A stretch of DNA of 17,579 nucleotides from SIG78 sp045587205 (GCA_045587205.1 JAZNBV010000051.1:1-17579), one strand, 5' to 3'; shown: positions 1 to 8,984, counted from the first letter of the stretch. Made by a program: numbers and translations. The notes: generated by a model not told the origin, from the sequence alone.

Positions 1-848
1 ACACTTATAGAAATGTGCCGTCCGGTCAATGCCTCATACGCCTTGCATTCTTTGATGGTTTCAATCAAGCCTTTTTCAAAAAAATCGACCCGTTCAAGAT
101 ACTGCCGTTCAGTCCGCTCCGGAGTTTTGGCAAAACCGCAATGCAGAGAAAGTATATCAGTATATTCTCCGCAAATATCCAGCACCACCTTGTTCCACTC
201 CCGGTCGTGCGGATAACCGGTAACGATGATGTTGCATTCCGGATCCAGCTTCTTTTTGAGCAGTTTGCCATGTTCGCGGGCGAGTCTGCCGTATTCAGCA
301 GCGGACATATGCCCCATTTCCCACGGGCCGTAAAGTTCATTACCCAAACACCAGTTTTTGATATTGTAGGGTTTTTCCACACCGTTGGCACGACGCTGAT
401 CGCTCCAGTAAGTGCCGCCGGGAAAATTGCAGTATTCGTACAGACTCAAAGTATCCATAAGAGTCCGGTTGGCAACATTTACAGTCATCAACGGCTCGGT
501 ATTGACTTTGCGAGCCCATTTCATAAATTCATCCAGCCCGAAGGTATTCGGTTCCAGCTGATGCCACGCCGGTTCGAGCCGTGATTTACGGTTGGGACCA
601 ACGCTGTCCTCCCAGCGTTCCAAGTCAATATAACAGCCGCCGGGGTAGCGGGTTACGGGCATATCAAGTTCACGAACCAGACTGATTACATCTTTGCGGA
701 AGCCATCTTCGTCAGCCACCGGCGATTCGGGCTCATACACGCCTCCGTAAACATTACGACCGAGATGTTCTACAAATCCGCCGTAAATCTCTTTTTTTAC
801 TTCGCCGATTACCTTGTTTTTATCCAACAACCATTTTACATCAAACAT
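1..848 (-). CDS. GH51 alpha-L-arabinofuranosidase, C-terminus beyond window
   Basis: Reading from an ATG at 848 to the left edge gives 282 open residues with no stop, so the gene is cut by the window. The protein would release terminal L-arabinose from arabinan or arabinoxylan fragments. Family GH51 is recognised from the N-terminal IYGGFVEHLGRNVYGGVYEP (residues 21-40), the DMPVTRYPGG segment (62-71) and WCLGNELYGPWEMGH (166-180). In GH51 the Glu of the GNE motif is the acid/base, here Glu171. The nucleophile Glu lies further on and is outside the window. There is no signal peptide, as usual for this cytosolic family of about 500 residues. The start lies 9 bases after the stop of the upstream glycosidase, with a GGTGG ribosome site, so it is the last visible gene of the operon. 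It would act on oligosaccharides made outside by the secreted neighbours. The family call is firm; the exact linkage is not. Confidence 0.9.
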   Translation of the reverse strand, partial: MFDVKWLLDKNKVIGEVKKEIYGGFVEHLGRNVYGGVYEPESPVADEDGFRKDVISLVRELDMPVTRYPGGCYIDLERWEDSVGPNRKSRLEPAWHQLEPNTFGLDEFMKWARKVNTEPLMTVNVANRTLMDTLSLYEYCNFPGGTYWSDQRRANGVEKPYNIKNWCLGNELYGPWEMGHMSAAEYGRLAREHGKLLKKKLDPECNIIVTGYPHDREWNKVVLDICGEYTDILSLHCGFAKTPERTERQYLERVDFFEKGLIETIKECKAYEALTGRHISIS

Positions 849-857
849 AATCCACCA

Positions 858-3794
858 TTATTTTCCATAAATTTCTATTTCTTCAAGCATACGGCCGCGG
901 GTTGAAAATTCCGTCAGTTCAACACGGACTTTTCGGGTTTTGACCGCCTGCAATTTTACTTCGATAACAAATTTATCATTATTGGCAAAACTGCCAATTT
1001 GAATATATTTGCCTTCCGGAGTCACAGCCAAAATCGTACCGGATTTTAACTGTGCGCCCAAATTTGATTTGTGCAGATAAATCATTGCTTTTTCGAGCGT
1101 AGAATCTTTTTTAAGCTCAAATTCCAGCCACGGCTGTTTATCGTTTGGTGCCGGAGCCCAAGTCATGAACTGCATACCGGCAGTTTCCCGGATGCCGTCC
1201 TGCAGGAAATATTGGGTAGCACATTTTTTGTACGACGGGTGCTCCAGCTGACTGGAAACAGTTATTTTCGGCACATGCGGAGGAATGATCCCCTGTTTAT
1301 AATCATGAATCTGCCGCCGGTTCAGTTCGCCAGCCGCCACCAGATTGCCGGAGCGGAAGCGATCTTTATCCCGTTGGGCGATTTCGTTGCGTACCGCCTG
1401 ATGATCGACCGAATCAGCTTTCAATCCCGAAGTAAGATAGAGATGTGCACGGTGCGGCGGAATCGTATCTGTAAATTTGCCATTGCTCACTTTTACTGAA
1501 CGCTTTTCGCCGGAGAGTGCCAGTTTTGCAACACCTTTATCCACCTGGAAAGTCACTTTTACAGGAACACTTGAGGTATTCACCGCAATCAGAGCAAATT
1601 CTTTATTCAGTCGTTTAATACCAGCATAAAGAGCTTTATTGGCGGGAGAAAATTTAACTGCCGATGTATCTTGCAATACAATTTCTTTAAGTGCAGATAC
1701 TTCTTTGCCGATATGCTCTTTGGTTACCCGCAGCTGATTGCTCAATGATCCGGGCATTGTTGCTACATAACCGGTAAAACCTTTGGCATTGGCAAGCAGC
1801 CCCAGAAACATCTGTTCGCGGACTTCGTCATAACTGGGGGATCTGCTGTAAGAGCCTTTCGGGTTCTTCAAGCCCCAGTCAAAAGTGTGCAATGCCAGCC
1901 ACGGCGAACGCAATGCCGAGGCGTATTTTACATATTCGTAACAGACACTCAAAGGTCTGCTGTTGGTGTTATCTGTAAAATAATCCGGGTAGGCATCTGC
2001 CTGAACAATGTCTGCACCACGGTAAAAACGCTGGATACCGGCCGTGCCGTAGTTACATATCATTATCGGGTGATAAGGGTCAAGTTCGCTCAAAAGCTTG
2101 TAAAGATCAGCATACCACTCTTCATTGTGTCCGTGCCCTTCAGGTTCATCTGCCACATAATACGCCAGCAGACCGGGGTGGTTGCGGCAAACGGAAACGG
2201 CTTCCCGCACCAAGCGCTTTTGCTCATCTGTAAGTTTATCAAGCTGCCGGGCTTTGGCGGCAAAAACCTTTTTCTTTCCGGAGGGTTCTATATATGGATA
2301 GATTACCCCGCGCATTCCGGCTTTTGCCAGACGATCAAGAAAACTTTTGAGTTCATCAGCATCTTTCCACACATCGCGAAAATAGGTCATCTGGTTGATT
2401 CCCGGAGATTTCCACTCCGGATCAATCGTAAAATAGCCCATCGGCAGGAAAATCTTGCCGTTGACATAAGTTACATTATTTTTGCCAATCCGCACTTCAT
2501 CGGCATTTTTCGGCAGTTTACGGATAACTTTGGTACATTCGCCGACTTTCAGAATATATTCACCAACGGGCATATTGCCGGGAAAATCAAACTCTGCAAT
2601 ATTGTACTCTTCAGCTGCCGGTATGGTAAGACTTTTGCTGAAATTTTCAGGGCCGGTAAGCGTAACTTTCAACGGTTTACCGATATTTTCTGTAAGCAGG
2701 ATTCCGGCTTTTATTTTGTTGAGTTTCTGGGTAAAATATATGTTGTCGCGGTAGGCGGGTTCCAAGACTTGTATCTTCACTGCTTGAAAATCCAGTTCAA
2801 GTTGGGTATTGCTTGCCGCAAGCAGATTCCCTCTGGTATCCAGCAAATCAATATCCAGAACAAAGCGGCCAGGTGCTGCCTGCGGGATAACTTCATTGAT
2901 ATTGAAGCTGCGCATTTTTTCTGCTTGAATACCTACTTTGCGGATGTATTGTTTGCCTTGAGCATCCCGCAAAGAAATACGGCATTGACCGATTCGCCAT
3001 TTTTTACTCTGATTCCAGAGTTTTGCCGAAACAATTGCTTTACATTCGCCATTGCTGCGTTTGCCGTCAACTTTTACAGAAGCAATCAGCCACTGAAAAG
3101 GATCTGCATCAAAATCTTTAAGTTTCAATTCATTAAAGTAACGGGAAGCCGCAAAATTCAAGCTGGGATTTTTTGCATAAGAAAGCAGTTCTTTGGCTTT
3201 TACGCGTTCGCGGGCAATATTGAAACGCAGTTTGTCAAGATTTTTCACATCCCGGAAAAATGTCCCCAGAGGAATACTCATTTCCACAGTCCAGTGGTCA
3301 GAATATTTTTTTGCAGAAATAACTTTAGCGTTACTGTTCCACTCCGGCGAAAAAATAAACCGCCCGGTTCCGGTATTATCATCGTTCCCCCAGAAATCAG
3401 TAATACCGCCGTTGGCATCAACGACTATCTTGCCGCCGGACATATTGCTGCCTTCAGGGTCAAAATCAATAACCAGATTATCATTATGGGTGCGTTTGCG
3501 GTCGTCACGTGGATATTCCGTGCAGATAAGTTTGCTCATATCATCGTAAGCTTCGATTGCCAGATAAAGATTTCGGTTATCGTGAGCTATCTTGAACCGG
3601 GTCTGCACACTGCCGGGCTTGAGATGATACAATTTGGTAAAATTTCCGTGCCACGGCAAATTGGCATTCAAGACAGCTCCGGGTTTATCCAGATTATTTA
3701 ATTTGCTGATTTCGAGCACGTCGCTTGCCGCCGCTGGTGCCAGAAATGCGGCAGTTAAGGCAAGAAAGCCTGAAAAAGTTTTTTTAATCATCAT
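858..3794 (-). CDS. Secreted CBM9-like / TIM-barrel glycosidase-like protein with C-terminal discoidin-like domain (copy 2)
   Basis: This 978-residue exported protein is probably a glycoside hydrolase or a close relative. It begins with a signal peptide (residues 1-24, cut near APAAAS). A CBM9-like sugar-binding domain follows (about 25-230; NLVIDFDPEG, DFWGNDDNTG). Next come one or two beta-sandwich segments (about 231-430) and a TIM-barrel-like region (about 440-710) with YYVADEPEGHGHNE around Glu550, DPYHP and WLALHTFDWG. A small beta region and a discoidin-like C-terminus (about 845-978) end it. ADEP fits the acid/base position after strand 4 of clan GH-A barrels. I could not find the second catalytic Glu expected on strand 7; Asp639 in HTFDWG is the nearest candidate. 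It is a paralogue of the gene at 5060-7987 with the same domain order. It starts 13 bases after the small secreted protein and is followed by GH51. Two adjacent ATGs (3794, 3791) are possible starts. Substrate unknown. Confidence 0.8.
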   Translation of the reverse strand: MMIKKTFSGFLALTAAFLAPAAASDVLEISKLNNLDKPGAVLNANLPWHGNFTKLYHLKPGSVQTRFKIAHDNRNLYLAIEAYDDMSKLICTEYPRDDRKRTHNDNLVIDFDPEGSNMSGGKIVVDANGGITDFWGNDDNTGTGRFIFSPEWNSNAKVISAKKYSDHWTVEMSIPLGTFFRDVKNLDKLRFNIARERVKAKELLSYAKNPSLNFAASRYFNELKLKDFDADPFQWLIASVKVDGKRSNGECKAIVSAKLWNQSKKWRIGQCRISLRDAQGKQYIRKVGIQAEKMRSFNINEVIPQAAPGRFVLDIDLLDTRGNLLAASNTQLELDFQAVKIQVLEPAYRDNIYFTQKLNKIKAGILLTENIGKPLKVTLTGPENFSKSLTIPAAEEYNIAEFDFPGNMPVGEYILKVGECTKVIRKLPKNADEVRIGKNNVTYVNGKIFLPMGYFTIDPEWKSPGINQMTYFRDVWKDADELKSFLDRLAKAGMRGVIYPYIEPSGKKKVFAAKARQLDKLTDEQKRLVREAVSVCRNHPGLLAYYVADEPEGHGHNEEWYADLYKLLSELDPYHPIMICNYGTAGIQRFYRGADIVQADAYPDYFTDNTNSRPLSVCYEYVKYASALRSPWLALHTFDWGLKNPKGSYSRSPSYDEVREQMFLGLLANAKGFTGYVATMPGSLSNQLRVTKEHIGKEVSALKEIVLQDTSAVKFSPANKALYAGIKRLNKEFALIAVNTSSVPVKVTFQVDKGVAKLALSGEKRSVKVSNGKFTDTIPPHRAHLYLTSGLKADSVDHQAVRNEIAQRDKDRFRSGNLVAAGELNRRQIHDYKQGIIPPHVPKITVSSQLEHPSYKKCATQYFLQDGIRETAGMQFMTWAPAPNDKQPWLEFELKKDSTLEKAMIYLHKSNLGAQLKSGTILAVTPEGKYIQIGSFANNDKFVIEVKLQAVKTRKVRVELTEFSTRGRMLEEIEIYGK

Positions 3795-3807
3795 ATCTGC
3801 AACACTT

Positions 3808-4281
3808 TCATTTGTCTGCTTTTATGCTCAAAGCAAAATAGATACTTGCGTAAGATGCTTTGGCTCCGGTTTTGGTAAAATAACCCTGCAGTACCACGGC
3901 GTAATCCCCCGGAGTCATACCGGCGGTGTTTACGGTGATTGCAAAATCGCCCTCATCGACAGCTTTTTTCAGGATTTTTTTATTCAAAACTATCGAGTCA
4001 TACGGAGCGGGTCTGGCGGGGTTTTTGTGATGGAATTTTACCTTGGCGCTCTGGGAGGCAAAGTAGCTTGCCGGTGCCATCCGGCGCTGAACCAGTGCAG
4101 TTACGCCGTTGTACATAAAGCCATCCTGTGCTTTGACTTTGCCTTTGATTGTCAGAACAGTGCCAGCTTCGATACTTGCCGCCGCCGGGTCGACCGTAAA
4201 ATATTCGTAGGGCTTAACGGGCGCAGCAAACAGACTCCCGGCAAAGAGAACTGCCAACAAAAAGATAATAAGTTTTTTCAT
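3808..4281 (-). CDS. Small secreted protein, one copy of an unrecognised beta-rich domain
   Basis: A 157-residue exported protein with a clear signal peptide (MKKLIIFLLAVLFAGSLFAA, cut before Pro21). I do not recognise the family. The mature part alternates short beta-like stretches. It aligns along its whole length with each half of the 314-residue protein at 7997-8941. Shared landmarks are an early VDP/VAP segment, RRMAPASYF (66-74), PYDSI (93-97), ITVNTAGM (115-122) and GDYAV (125-129). An Ig-like sandwich is a reasonable guess from the pattern, nothing more. It lies 24 bases after the prepilin-like gene and 13 bases before a large CBM9 glycosidase. The related protein also sits directly before the other glycosidase, so the two probably work together, for example as a binding or accessory subunit. 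The coding call is strong; the function is unknown. Confidence 0.85.
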   Translation of the reverse strand: MKKLIIFLLAVLFAGSLFAAPVKPYEYFTVDPAAASIEAGTVLTIKGKVKAQDGFMYNGVTALVQRRMAPASYFASQSAKVKFHHKNPARPAPYDSIVLNKKILKKAVDEGDFAITVNTAGMTPGDYAVVLQGYFTKTGAKASYASIYFALSIKADK

Positions 4282-4305
4282 CTTTTATTCTTCAAACTTT
4301 ACTGC

Positions 4306-4989
4306 TTATCTGGTGTAATCCTTCAAATCGGATTGGCTCCAGACACTCAATTCCTTACCGCTGGTGGAAACAACTTTTACAGTATTTTCGGCTCTGGCAC
4401 TGCCATCCATAAATAGCAGATTGGCTCCGCCGGAGTGAGCTTTTTGGCTGCCGATGGAGAGTCGTCCGGCATTTACCAAAGCCCAAATATTAGAAGCAAA
4501 ACCAACCCAGGTATCGCCAAGCAGAATGGTGTGTTCGATATTCTCACGAACCTGATTCATGTTAGTAATAGCATTTGCGTCTTTGGCTTCTACATTTACG
4601 TCGGTAATCCATGTATTATATCCATAACTGGCGTGACACTTTCCCCAGTTATGTGCGTAGTGTTCGTCAGCATCCGAAGGACAATGCAAGATACGGCTGG
4701 TCACCCATATATCATTAGCCTTGCTCTGTTCCGCCCCCATATACATGGCAAGCGTTTCCGGGAACCAGCTTTGACCGTTGTTATACTTCATTTTGTAGAG
4801 CATCATATATTCTTTGTGGTCATTGGCATACTGATACCAGTAAGTGTAAACCTGCTTCATATTGGCTAAACAGCTGGAACCTTTTGCCGCTTCGCGGGCG
4901 GCAGAAAGCGCCGGCAGCAGCATTGCCGCCAGAATGGCAATAATAGCGATAACAACCAGAAGCTCAATGAGTGTGAACTGTTTTTTCAT
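4306..4989 (-). CDS. Prepilin-like protein with type IV prepilin leader and H-X9-DG motif
   Basis: A 227-residue protein of the large PVC group of pseudopilin-like proteins. The N-terminus is a four-residue basic leader (MKKQ), then FTLIELLVVIAIIAILAAML, with Phe5 as +1 after cleavage and Glu9 as the conserved +5 Glu. The hydrophobic helix spans about residues 5-28. The C-terminal H-X9-DG motif is intact: His185, nine residues, then Asp195-Gly196. In known members the leader is cut and methylated by prepilin peptidase, and the helix anchors the protein in the membrane or a fibre; the role of the C-terminal domain is not established. It sits between two secreted glycosidase cassettes on the same strand, 70 bases after one stop and 24 bases before the next start. 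A surface display or export role for the sugar machinery is a guess. The start is fixed by the leader; the ribosome site (AAGAAAG) is weak. Confidence 0.92.
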   Translation of the reverse strand: MKKQFTLIELLVVIAIIAILAAMLLPALSAAREAAKGSSCLANMKQVYTYWYQYANDHKEYMMLYKMKYNNGQSWFPETLAMYMGAEQSKANDIWVTSRILHCPSDADEHYAHNWGKCHASYGYNTWITDVNVEAKDANAITNMNQVRENIEHTILLGDTWVGFASNIWALVNAGRLSIGSQKAHSGGANLLFMDGSARAENTVKVVSTSGKELSVWSQSDLKDYTR

Positions 4990-5059
4990 AGTGTTTTTCT
5001 TTCTTTTTAATTTATGTTATATTGTTTGTTACTTCTTATTATTTGAAAAAACCTTCTTT

Positions 5060-7987
5060 TTATTTTTCATAGACCTCCCATTCGTGCATAAGTCTGCCGC
5101 GACGGCCGTACTTTTTTATCAGCAGCCGGATCTTCTGCGTTTTTACCGGAGCAAACTTTATTTCCAGAAATTCCTGCTTGTTGCCGCTGAAACTTGCCAC
5201 GTCTTTATAACCGCCATTGCCGTCGGGTATCTGCAGAACACCGGCTTCCACAAACGAAAACCGCTCGCCGCCGCCGGAGTGTATAACACTTCTGCCAACA
5301 GTAACAACTTTATTGAAGTCAAGTTCCACCCACGGTGTTTTATCGGCAAAATCAGGTGTCCAGGTCATCAGCGCATTAAAGTGTTTGCGGTAAACGCCAT
5401 CCTGAAGAAAATAAACACTGTTGCCTTTGGGCCGATGGCTCTTGATTTCGCTTGAACAAGTTATCCGGGCGGCTCCGCGGGGCAGGCTTGCCGGATATTC
5501 CATAATTTGAGTCAGCGACAACTCTCCCGCCGCCGCCAGATTGCCGGGGCGGAAACGATCAGCATCGGCTTTACTTATCATTGCGCGCACCGCATTGAGA
5601 TCAAGCGCATCAATATCCACCTTGCCCACGGCGTAAATATGCACTTCGTGAGCGCGGAAACGCTCTTTGAAGCTGTTGCCGGAAGTTGCCACAAAGCGTT
5701 TTTCGCCGAATACAGCCAGTTGGGCGGGCAGTATTCGGGAACTTTGAAAATTCACCGTACAGGGTTTGTCGGTCAGATTTACCGCAATAATAATAAAATT
5801 ATCCTGATAACGCTTTACGCCGCAGAGGAAATCACGGCTGTTAACGCCGCTGAACTGGACACTGTTTTCGGTATCTTCGAGCAAAAAGTCTTTCAAACTG
5901 TCAGCTTCCGTACCGATGTGATCTTTGCCGATACTCAAATGATTGCTGTAATTGCCCCAGCTGTCAAATGCATAATAAGTCACACCTTTGACATTTGCCA
6001 GAAATGCACTGTAAAACTGCATGCGCATTTCATCGTAAGTCGGTGCTCTGCTGTGCGAATCGCGCGAATTGCGCTTGCCCCAGTCAAAACCATGCAAGCA
6101 TTGCCACGCCGGCCGCAAGTTTACAGCATGGACAGCGTGATCGTAAGTAACACGATTGCCCAGTTCCGTAGAACCATCCTGAAAATAATTGGGATAGGTA
6201 TCGGGAAACAATATATCGCACCCGGCATAAAATCTTTTCTGCCCGGCTACACCATAATTGCAAATCGTTGTCGGGTGATAGGGGTCGATCTCTTTCATAA
6301 ATTTGAGGGCGTCAACATACCAGTCTTCGTTATGGCCGTGCCCTTCGGGTTCATCTGCCATATACCACGACAACACGGCCGGATGTTTGCCGACTCTGGT
6401 CACAAATTCGCGCAGCAGCTCCTTTTGCCGCGCGTTGAGTTTACCCTGACTGCGACCACTATCGCTGAACGGATCTTCGCCGGGAACCGGCCGGTAATAA
6501 GGATAAAGTTTAAGCATAATCCCGGCTTTATGCAGAGTATCCAATGCTTTGAGAGCTTCTTCAACACTCGTCCAGCGCGCCGGAGTTTCCGAAATGGTCA
6601 CGCCGCGGGGCTTCCAATCCGCCGGCGCATAACTCTGACCGAAAACCATGAGTTTTCTGCCATCAACATGCACCACGCCTTTCTTATCCAGCCAGACTTC
6701 GCCGGGGTGATGCAGGAGCTTCTTTATAACGGTTTTAACGCCATTGGCAGAGAGTTCATAACTGCCGATTTTGGTGTTGGCAAAATCAAATTCCACCGCG
6801 TTGACAGCCATCGGCTTTTGGATAACCACTTTTTTGCTGTAATCCGGCCCGGTCAAAGTCACAGTCAGCGGCTTGCCGTCGATTTCAGAGAGGTTTATAT
6901 TGGCTCTGATTTTTCTGACTTCCGGCATCGAAGCGTAAATATTGTTGCGGTAAGCGGGTTCCACCACCTGAACAGTTATGGGGTTATAGGCAATTACCGC
7001 TTCCACAGTCTGATTGCTCAACAGCACTCCGGTAAGATCCATAAGCGCAAACTCAACTTTGCATTTGCCGAGTTTTTCAGGAGTAAGCGTTACTGCCACA
7101 TTGGATAATTTACCGGGCAATGCCGGAAAAACTTTACTTGCTGCGGCAATCTGATTGCCGCGCTGATCCAAAAGACGCACCACGGCTTTGATATTGCGGA
7201 AACGCTTTGCCGGATTGATGACTTTAGCAGATACATCGGCAACGATTTTACCATCTTTTTTGCGGCTTGCAAATGACAAACCTTCGACGGCATAACCGAA
7301 TTCAGATGTATTCAAAGCGGCAAATTCAAATTCAGGATACTTGCGCGGGAAATTATGAGAATCTTTATCCAGCGGAAAAAGGTCGCTGCCCTCACGCACG
7401 GCATAGCGGGTACGGGCTATATTGATACGCGGAGCAAGTTTATCTTTCTTTTCGCCGTAATAAAACACCCCCAGCGGAATCGCCAGCTCAACGCTCCAGA
7501 AATCTGCTCCTTGAGCGTAAGAAATAACTTTTGTATAACTCTTGCGGCAGCGTTCGAGCACAAAACGGTCATTGCCGGTATTATCATCCATCCCGTAAAA
7601 GTCAGCTATATTGCCGCGGCAGTCAACAATTATCTTGCCCAACGCGCGATTGCGCCCGTCCGGGTCAAAATTGACCTCCACTGAATCGTTGTTCCAAATA
7701 GAAAATGCTGCAAAATCCTTCCGATAACGCATTTTGTCAATATGCGGCTCATCAGCTTTGATCCCCACGTACATATATTTGCCGTCATGAAAAAGCTTGA
7801 CATGCGTTTGCGCCAGCGGTTTTTTATGGGGAGCGCCATTGATGGTGAAGTTGCTGCGGAACGGAATTGCAGCATTCAACACACTGCCGGATTTGCCATT
7901 GCAGGATTGTTTGGGCACGATAACTTTTTCCGCGTACCCTGTCCCGCAGAACAAAATTATGACAAACAGCAGAAAGATCTTACGCAT
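5060..7987 (-). CDS. Secreted CBM9-like / TIM-barrel glycosidase-like protein with C-terminal discoidin-like domain (copy 1)
   Basis: A 975-residue exported protein, paralogous to the one at 858-3794 over its whole length. The signal peptide ends near GYAEK (residue 19/20). Domains in order: CBM9-like (about 21-225; DSVEVNFDPDG, DFYGMDDNTG), beta-sandwich stretches (about 230-425), TIM-barrel-like core (about 435-705) with WYMADEPEGHGHNE around Glu546, DPYHPT, a YP-YF segment and LHGFDWG, then a beta region and a discoidin-like end (about 840-975; FLQDGVYRKHFNALMTW). Residues shared by the two copies cluster in the barrel: ADEPEGHGHNE, ICNYG-AG, FDWG and SNHL/SNQL. As in the paralogue, the strand-7 Glu typical of clan GH-A is not evident and Asp635 sits in its likely place. 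The start has a good ribosome site (TGAGGTTGAG) that overlaps the end of the preceding gene, 9 bases away, which suggests translational coupling. Glycosidase is the best guess; a non-catalytic binding protein is possible. Confidence 0.8.
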   Translation of the reverse strand: MRKIFLLFVIILFCGTGYAEKVIVPKQSCNGKSGSVLNAAIPFRSNFTINGAPHKKPLAQTHVKLFHDGKYMYVGIKADEPHIDKMRYRKDFAAFSIWNNDSVEVNFDPDGRNRALGKIIVDCRGNIADFYGMDDNTGNDRFVLERCRKSYTKVISYAQGADFWSVELAIPLGVFYYGEKKDKLAPRINIARTRYAVREGSDLFPLDKDSHNFPRKYPEFEFAALNTSEFGYAVEGLSFASRKKDGKIVADVSAKVINPAKRFRNIKAVVRLLDQRGNQIAAASKVFPALPGKLSNVAVTLTPEKLGKCKVEFALMDLTGVLLSNQTVEAVIAYNPITVQVVEPAYRNNIYASMPEVRKIRANINLSEIDGKPLTVTLTGPDYSKKVVIQKPMAVNAVEFDFANTKIGSYELSANGVKTVIKKLLHHPGEVWLDKKGVVHVDGRKLMVFGQSYAPADWKPRGVTISETPARWTSVEEALKALDTLHKAGIMLKLYPYYRPVPGEDPFSDSGRSQGKLNARQKELLREFVTRVGKHPAVLSWYMADEPEGHGHNEDWYVDALKFMKEIDPYHPTTICNYGVAGQKRFYAGCDILFPDTYPNYFQDGSTELGNRVTYDHAVHAVNLRPAWQCLHGFDWGKRNSRDSHSRAPTYDEMRMQFYSAFLANVKGVTYYAFDSWGNYSNHLSIGKDHIGTEADSLKDFLLEDTENSVQFSGVNSRDFLCGVKRYQDNFIIIAVNLTDKPCTVNFQSSRILPAQLAVFGEKRFVATSGNSFKERFRAHEVHIYAVGKVDIDALDLNAVRAMISKADADRFRPGNLAAAGELSLTQIMEYPASLPRGAARITCSSEIKSHRPKGNSVYFLQDGVYRKHFNALMTWTPDFADKTPWVELDFNKVVTVGRSVIHSGGGERFSFVEAGVLQIPDGNGGYKDVASFSGNKQEFLEIKFAPVKTQKIRLLIKKYGRRGRLMHEWEVYEK

Positions 7988-7996
7988 AACTCAACC

Positions 7997-8941
7997 TCAT
8001 TGAACAATCATCGGCAAAAATACCGAAGGATAACTGGTCTTGCCGGTAACACGGTCGACCAAACGCACTTCCACGGCAATCTTGTAGTTGCCCGCAGGGA
8101 ATGAGGCTGTATCCAATTCAAAACCAAACTTCTGGCTTTCCACCGACGGCATATGCTTGAATTTCACCAAAATAGCGTAATCGTAGCCATCAACTTTTTT
8201 ATCTTTGAAGCGGTAGCGCATATCCAGATTTTCGCGTTTAAAGAACGCTTCAGGCGCATCTTTGCGCAGAACTTTTACGCAATAGCCGCCGAAAAAGTAT
8301 TTATCGCTGACCGTTAAATCACAATTCACCTGATGTTTTGAACCGGCAACGCCTGCCGGTTCAGCGGGCGTAAACACACAATTCTTGATCCACGCCGGAT
8401 TTTTCACCGCCTTGACTTGGCGGGCGGCCGCCGGCAGAACCTGCGGAGTGGCGACAAATTTTTTACCGTCTTCACCGGTAATGGTAAGATAGAAACGGCT
8501 TGCACAATAGTATGATTTTTTATCTTTGAGCACCCAGCCCTGAACAGGAATACTGTAATCACCGGCAGCCATGCCACTGGTATTGATCACGATTTCGCAC
8601 TCACCGGCAGCAAGCTGCACGGGGAAGTTTTTGTCATTGGTGATCCAGATTGCATCATAGCCGCTGACTTTTTTGTTTTTGCGGTCGCTCCAGCGGATAA
8701 GGTCGCTGTTGCGGGCAAAAAATTCTGCCGGAGCTTCTTTGCGGTGAACAAATGCCTTGAAACTGCCGATTTTTGCCCCGGGGACACACTCAAAAACAAG
8801 TTTGAGTTTTACGATTTCACCCGCCTTGACCGCAGCGCTTTCCGGCGCGACAGCAAATTTTTCAACCACCTTTACAGGAGCCGCACACACCACACATGCC
8901 AACAGCAGAAATGCAGCACAACTCAACATCTTTTTCAACAT
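7997..8941 (-). CDS. Secreted protein with two tandem copies of an unrecognised beta-rich domain
   Basis: A 314-residue exported protein with signal peptide residues 1-20 (cut near VCA/AP). The mature protein has two similar halves: copy A about 21-156 and copy B about 183-314, joined by a linker rich in Ala, Pro and Lys. Repeated landmarks are RKEAPAEFF (67-75) and RKDAPEAFF (226-234), GYDAIW (94-99) and GYDYAI (252-257), and GDYSI (127-131) and GNYKI (284-288). The single-domain protein at 3808-4281 is a third copy. I do not recognise the family. It is followed after 9 bases by a CBM9 glycosidase, the same order as the other cassette, so a shared role such as substrate binding or scaffold is inferred. 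LLAC inside the signal peptide resembles a lipobox, but the hydrophobic residues after that Cys favour ordinary signal peptidase I cleavage. Confidence 0.85.
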   Translation of the reverse strand: MLKKMLSCAAFLLLACVVCAAPVKVVEKFAVAPESAAVKAGEIVKLKLVFECVPGAKIGSFKAFVHRKEAPAEFFARNSDLIRWSDRKNKKVSGYDAIWITNDKNFPVQLAAGECEIVINTSGMAAGDYSIPVQGWVLKDKKSYYCASRFYLTITGEDGKKFVATPQVLPAAARQVKAVKNPAWIKNCVFTPAEPAGVAGSKHQVNCDLTVSDKYFFGGYCVKVLRKDAPEAFFKRENLDMRYRFKDKKVDGYDYAILVKFKHMPSVESQKFGFELDTASFPAGNYKIAVEVRLVDRVTGKTSYPSVFLPMIVQ

Positions 8942-8984
8942 AAAAACAACCCTTTTTGATTTTTCAGTATAACTTTATATATTT

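Noticed and set aside
15..584. Plus-strand open frame of 189 residues at the left edge
   Set aside because: Antisense to the GH51 gene, which has clear family motifs.
1887..3701. Long plus-strand open frame (604 residues)
   Set aside because: It lies antisense to the clear secreted glycosidase gene at 858-3794, has no ribosome site and its protein has no recognisable domain.
5507..7108. Long plus-strand open frame (533 residues)
   Set aside because: Antisense shadow of the paralogous glycosidase gene at 5060-7987; it mirrors the shadow seen opposite the other copy and shows no domain.
8879..8941. Lipobox-like LLAC in the signal peptide of the two-domain protein
   Set aside because: The residues after the Cys are hydrophobic and a good signal peptidase I site (VCA/AP) follows; a lipoprotein is possible but not favoured.
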